Assembly: GCA_002279825.1 (NCBI GenBank)
Contig: NCCV01000005.1
Location: 117,377 to 181,376, forward strand
Reading direction: 5' to 3'
Source: Sphingomonadales bacterium 12-68-11
GTDB taxonomy: Bacteria; Pseudomonadota; Alphaproteobacteria; Sphingomonadales; Sphingomonadaceae
Length of the DNA: 64,000 nucleotides
Shown here piece by piece: positions 61,072-64,000 of the stretch. The notes under the pieces were generated by a model, which did not search any database, had not been told where the DNA came from, and worked only from the letters and a program-made list of their open reading frames with translations. Each line of letters opens with the position of its first letter. The first letter of the stretch is position 1. The position numbers and the translations under genes are program-made.

Positions 61072-61878
61072 ATGATCGCCAAACTCCCCGCCAGACCCGT
61101 CCTGCTGGCCGCCGCCGTGCTGGCCGCGGTGCCGCTCCTCGCCGCCTGCGGCGGACGCAACCGGCCGAACGACGTGGCCTTCGTCGCGCGCGACGTCGAA
61201 TCGCTCTACGCCGCCGCCAAGGACCGGCTCGACCGCGGCCAGACCGAAGCCGCTGCGGCGCTGTTCGACGAGGTCGAGCGGCAGCATCCCTATTCGCCGT
61301 GGGCGCGGCGCGCGCAGTTGATGGGGGCGTTCACGCACTACGTCCGGCGCGATTACACCCGCACGATCCAGACCGCGCAGCGCTTCCTCTCGATCCACCC
61401 CGGCAACCGCGATGCGCCCTATGCCTACTACCTGATCGCGCTCAGCTATTACGAACAGATCAGCGACGTGCAGCGCGACCAGAAGGCGACCGAGCAGGCG
61501 CTGACCGCGCTGACCGAGGTGCAGCGCCGCTATCCCACCAGCGAGTACGCAGCCGATGCCAGGCTCAAGATCGACCTGGTGCACGACCATCTGGCCGGCA
61601 AGGACATGGAGATCGGCCGGTTCTACGAGAACAACGGCAATTGGCTGGCGGCGCAGCTGCGGTTCCGCAACGTGGTCGACAAGTACCAGACCACCAGCCA
61701 CGCGCCCGAAGCGCTCTATCGCCTGACCGAAACCAACCTGGCGCTTGGCGTGCCGACCGAGGCGCAGAAATACGCCGCCGTGCTCGGCGCCAACTATCCG
61801 GGCAACGAATGGTACGAGCGGGCCTATCGGTTGATGGAGCGATATGCCCCGCAGGCGGCGGCCGCCAGCGGCGGCTGA
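61072..61878 (+). CDS. bamD: Outer membrane assembly lipoprotein BamD
   Basis: Essential partner of BamA in beta-barrel insertion. The 268-residue lipoprotein has a lipobox at VLAAVPLLAAC (Cys about 26). Five TPR-like helical repeats follow, with ESLYAAAKDRLDRGQTEAAAALFDEVERQHPYSPWARRAQLM (about 43-84), PYAYYLIALSYYEQI, YPTSEYAADARLKIDL and EIGRFYENNGNWLAAQLRFRNVVDKYQTTSHAPEALYRLTE. Length fits alphaproteobacterial BamD. recN follows nearby, a common neighbour in this group. Confidence 0.95.
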   Translation: MIAKLPARPVLLAAAVLAAVPLLAACGGRNRPNDVAFVARDVESLYAAAKDRLDRGQTEAAAALFDEVERQHPYSPWARRAQLMGAFTHYVRRDYTRTIQTAQRFLSIHPGNRDAPYAYYLIALSYYEQISDVQRDQKATEQALTALTEVQRRYPTSEYAADARLKIDLVHDHLAGKDMEIGRFYENNGNWLAAQLRFRNVVDKYQTTSHAPEALYRLTETNLALGVPTEAQKYAAVLGANYPGNEWYERAYRLMERYAPQAAAASGG

Positions 61879-61887
61879 TCGAGCGCC

Positions 61888-62238
61888 TCAGGTACCGAAG
61901 CGAAGCGCCTCGCCGTCGCGGCTGCGGCTGACCAGTTGCGCAAGATCGCCGAGGTGCAGCGCCGCGTCGAGGCGGATGCCTGCCACGCCTTCGCGCACCC
62001 AGCGGACCCGGCCGCGCAGTTCGTCGTCCTCGGTCGCGATCGTCACCGCTTCGCCGATCGCGAAGGGCGTGCTGCCGAGGTTGGTGATCCGGCACCCTTC
62101 GGCGGACAGTTCGACCATCAGGCCGTCGACCGCGCGCGTCTCCGCCGTGCGCAAACTGACCTTGCGGCGGATCGCGAAGCGCTTCGAGGCGCGAATGATC
62201 AATACCGACATCGCTCGGACCTTGGCCGCCTGGGTCAT
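61888..62238 (-). CDS. Single-domain PilZ protein
   Basis: A 116-residue c-di-GMP receptor candidate. The arginine motif is ASKRFAIRRKVSLR (about 17-30). The second motif reads ELSAEG, with Glu where Asp or Asn is usual, which could weaken binding. WVREGVAGIRLD closes the domain. ATG 62236-62238 gives 116 residues; an internal ATG ten codons in (with AAGG upstream) is the alternative. It lies convergent to bamD between bamD and recN. Confidence 0.82.
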   Translation of the reverse strand: MTQAAKVRAMSVLIIRASKRFAIRRKVSLRTAETRAVDGLMVELSAEGCRITNLGSTPFAIGEAVTIATEDDELRGRVRWVREGVAGIRLDAALHLGDLAQLVSRSRDGEALRFGT

Positions 62239-62343
62239 GATTAGGTCACAGCAATGTTAACATTTGCTTTGCGCCGCCACTCGCGGCGTGCGGTGGCAGG
62301 CTCGCCTTGCGCCACGGCGCAGCGGATGGCTAAGCCGGGGGCG

Positions 62344-62372
62344 TTGCGGCGCCCGCGCCCCGGCCGTAAGCT
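62344..62372 (+). promoter_or_regulatory. Candidate recN promoter
   Basis: TTGCGG (62344-62349), 17 bases, TAAGCT (62367-62372). Twelve bases separate the -10 box from the ATG, so the leader would be only about five nt with no Shine-Dalgarno. Confidence 0.5.
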
Positions 62373-62384
62373 GACCCCGCCGCC

Positions 62385-64000
62385 ATGCTGACCTCGCTCG
62401 CGATCCGCAACGTCGTCCTGATCGAATCGCTCGACCTCACGTTCGGGCCCGGGCTCGGCGTGCTCACCGGCGAGACCGGGGCGGGCAAGTCGATCCTGCT
62501 CGACGCGCTCGGGCTGGTGCTTGGCCAGCGCGCCGAGACGCTGCTGGTCCGCGCCGGCGCGGAGCAGGCGAGTGTGACTGCCACGTTCGAGTTCGCCGGC
62601 CAGCCGGGCGCGCTGCGCGAGGCGTTGGGCGAGGCCGAAGTCGCTTGGGAGGCGGGCGAACCGCTGATCCTGCGCCGCACGCTCAAGGCCGACGGCGGCT
62701 CGCGCGGCTTCGTCAACGACCAGCCGGTCAGCGCCGGCCTGCTGCGCGACTTGGCGCCCGCATTGGTCGAACTGCACGGCCAGCACGACGACCGTGGGCT
62801 GGTCAACCCGCGCGGCCACCGCGCGCTGCTCGACCGGTTCGCGGGCGCGGAAGTGGCCGGGGTCGAAGCGGCGTGGGCGGACTGGCACGCAGCGCAGGCG
62901 CGGCTCGAAGCGGCGCGCGCGGGCATCGCGCAGGCCAAGGCCGACCAGGACTTGCTGCTCGCCCATCTCGCCGAGCTGACCGCGCTCGAACCCGCCGAGG
63001 GCGAGGAGGAACAGCTCGCGCTGGCCCGCGCCGCCATGCAGAAGGGCGAGAAGCTGGCCGGCGACCTCGAGGCCTTGCGCAAGGTGTGGGACGGATCGGA
63101 TTCGGCGCTCGCGCAGATGCGCGGCGCGGCGCGGCGGCTCGACCGGATCGGCGGCGAGCATCCGCTGCTCGGCGAAGCGCTCGCCGCGCTCGACCGCGCG
63201 GTGATCGAGGCGGGCGAGGCCGAGGAACGGATCGAGAAGGCGGCAGAGGCGCTGACCTTCGAGCCGGCCGAACTCGACCGGCTCGAAACGCGCCTGTTCG
63301 AGCTGCGCGCGGCGGCGAGGAAGCACGGCTGCACCGCCGACGCGCTGGCGGCGAAGATGCACGAGCTGCGCGCGCAGCTCGACGCGATCGAGGCGGGCGA
63401 TGCCGAACTGGCGTCGCTGGAGGCCGCTGCGGAAGAGGCCGGGCAGGTCTATCGCGCGCGCGCCGAGGCGGTTCACGCGGTCCGGGTGGCGGCGGCGGCT
63501 AGGCTCGACGAAGCGGTCGCGGCCGAGCTGGCGCCGCTCAAGCTCGATGCCGCGCGGTTCCGGACGGCGGTGACCGTTCTGCCGGAGGAGCGCTGGGGGC
63601 CACAGGGCATCGACGCGGCCGAGTTCCTGATCGCGACCAATCCCGGCGCGCCGTTCGCGCCGCTGAACAAGATCGCCAGCGGCGGCGAACTCAGCCGCTT
63701 CATTCTCGCGCTGAAGGTTGCGCTGGCCGAGCAGGGCGGGGCGGCGACGGTGATCTTCGACGAGATCGACCGAGGGGTCGGCGGCGCGGTGGCGAGCGCG
63801 ATCGGCGAGCGGCTGGCGCGGCTGGCGAACGCCAATGGTTCAGGCGGTCAATTGCTGGCGGTGACGCACAGCCCCCAAGTCGCCGCGCGCGGGCGCACGC
63901 ATTACCTGATCGCCAAGTCGAGCGAGGGCACCGTGACGCGCACTTCGGTCGCGCTGCTCGATCCGGGCGGGCGCCAGGAGGAAATCGCGCGGATGCTTAT
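62385..64000 (+). CDS. recN: DNA repair protein RecN, C-terminus cut off by window edge
   Basis: SMC-like ATPase acting in double-strand-break repair. The visible 538 codons contain MLTSLAIRNVVLIESLDLTFGPGLGVLTGETGAGKSILLDALGLVLG (Walker A at about 30-37), a long coiled-coil region (about 150-380) and the ABC signature IASGGELSRFILALKVALAEQ (about 430). Walker B is ATVIFDEIDRGVGGAVA (about 455) and VTHSPQVAARGRTHYLI (about 490) follows. Only the last few residues are outside the window. Near-leaderless promoter. Confidence 0.95.
   Translation, partial: MLTSLAIRNVVLIESLDLTFGPGLGVLTGETGAGKSILLDALGLVLGQRAETLLVRAGAEQASVTATFEFAGQPGALREALGEAEVAWEAGEPLILRRTLKADGGSRGFVNDQPVSAGLLRDLAPALVELHGQHDDRGLVNPRGHRALLDRFAGAEVAGVEAAWADWHAAQARLEAARAGIAQAKADQDLLLAHLAELTALEPAEGEEEQLALARAAMQKGEKLAGDLEALRKVWDGSDSALAQMRGAARRLDRIGGEHPLLGEALAALDRAVIEAGEAEERIEKAAEALTFEPAELDRLETRLFELRAAARKHGCTADALAAKMHELRAQLDAIEAGDAELASLEAAAEEAGQVYRARAEAVHAVRVAAAARLDEAVAAELAPLKLDAARFRTAVTVLPEERWGPQGIDAAEFLIATNPGAPFAPLNKIASGGELSRFILALKVALAEQGGAATVIFDEIDRGVGGAVASAIGERLARLANANGSGGQLLAVTHSPQVAARGRTHYLIAKSSEGTVTRTSVALLDPGGRQEEIARML

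Overview
The window looks like chromosome from a GC-rich alphaproteobacterium of the sphingomonad group (order Sphingomonadales). The support is gene order (aroA-cmk-rpsA; ffh-rpsP-rimM...trmD-rplS; rpsF-rpsR-rplI; fabD-fabG), the TIGR02300-type zinc-ribbon/acidic-tail protein, very long Ala/Glu-rich tails on ribosomal proteins S16 and L9, and many small palindromic intergenic elements. This assignment is inferred from recognised families, not from a database search.

Layout. 1-5.6 kb (minus strand): gloB (cut by the window edge), rpsA, a PilZ protein, cmk, a small membrane protein and aroA, the last three joined by 4-base stop/start overlaps. 5.7-14.4 kb (mostly plus): a TIGR02300 protein, tRNA-Ala(GGC), ffh, rpsP and rimM; then two membrane or low-complexity proteins, two oxidoreductases on the minus strand and a VapBC toxin-antitoxin pair; then trmD and rplS. 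The usual rimM-trmD linkage is therefore broken, and trmD overlaps the vapC stop codon. 14.4-24.7 kb: a dipeptidyl-peptidase-IV-like S9 protease, asd, a frameshifted membrane-protein gene, an EmrAB-type efflux pair, an alpha/beta hydrolase, AMP nucleosidase and the rpsF-rpsR-rplI operon. 24.8-33.3 kb: two secreted proteins of unknown role, a divergent Mur-ligase/LD-carboxypeptidase pair, fabD and fabG separated by a GxxExxY gene bracketed by 28-bp inverted repeats, dnaN and a ferredoxin-NADP reductase. 33.4-40.3 kb: two tandem PAS-GGDEF-EAL-PilZ proteins and lepA.

40.3-43.2 kb is a visibly AT-richer island starting exactly at the lepA stop codon. It holds an unknown gene with a possible degenerate GIY-YIG look, an NgoMIV-type restriction endonuclease, a Vsr endonuclease and a C5 cytosine methyltransferase. 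After it come a thermonuclease gene with an in-frame stop, a PhoX-like protein with RTX repeats, and a DUF1996 lipoprotein with a long Pro/Thr/Ala stalk. 48.8-64 kb: a small lipoprotein, methyltransferases, a CmcJ-like protein, cyclopropane fatty acid synthase, a sulfotransferase, a PQQ-type sugar dehydrogenase, a third GGDEF-EAL protein, bamD, another PilZ protein and recN (cut by the window edge).

Common threads. c-di-GMP signalling is dense: three GGDEF-EAL proteins, two of them ending in PilZ, plus two stand-alone PilZ proteins. By eye, fourteen genes share a promoter pattern close to TTGCNN, a 16-17 base spacer and TAAGGN or TATNNN. In several of these (lepA, bamD, amn, the Mur ligase, and nearly recN) the -10 box ends 5-12 bases before the start codon, which points to leaderless or near-leaderless mRNAs. 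The most unusual arrangements are the placement of trmD-rplS behind an apparently autoregulated vapBC module and the inverted-repeat-bounded GxxExxY cassette inside the fab operon.
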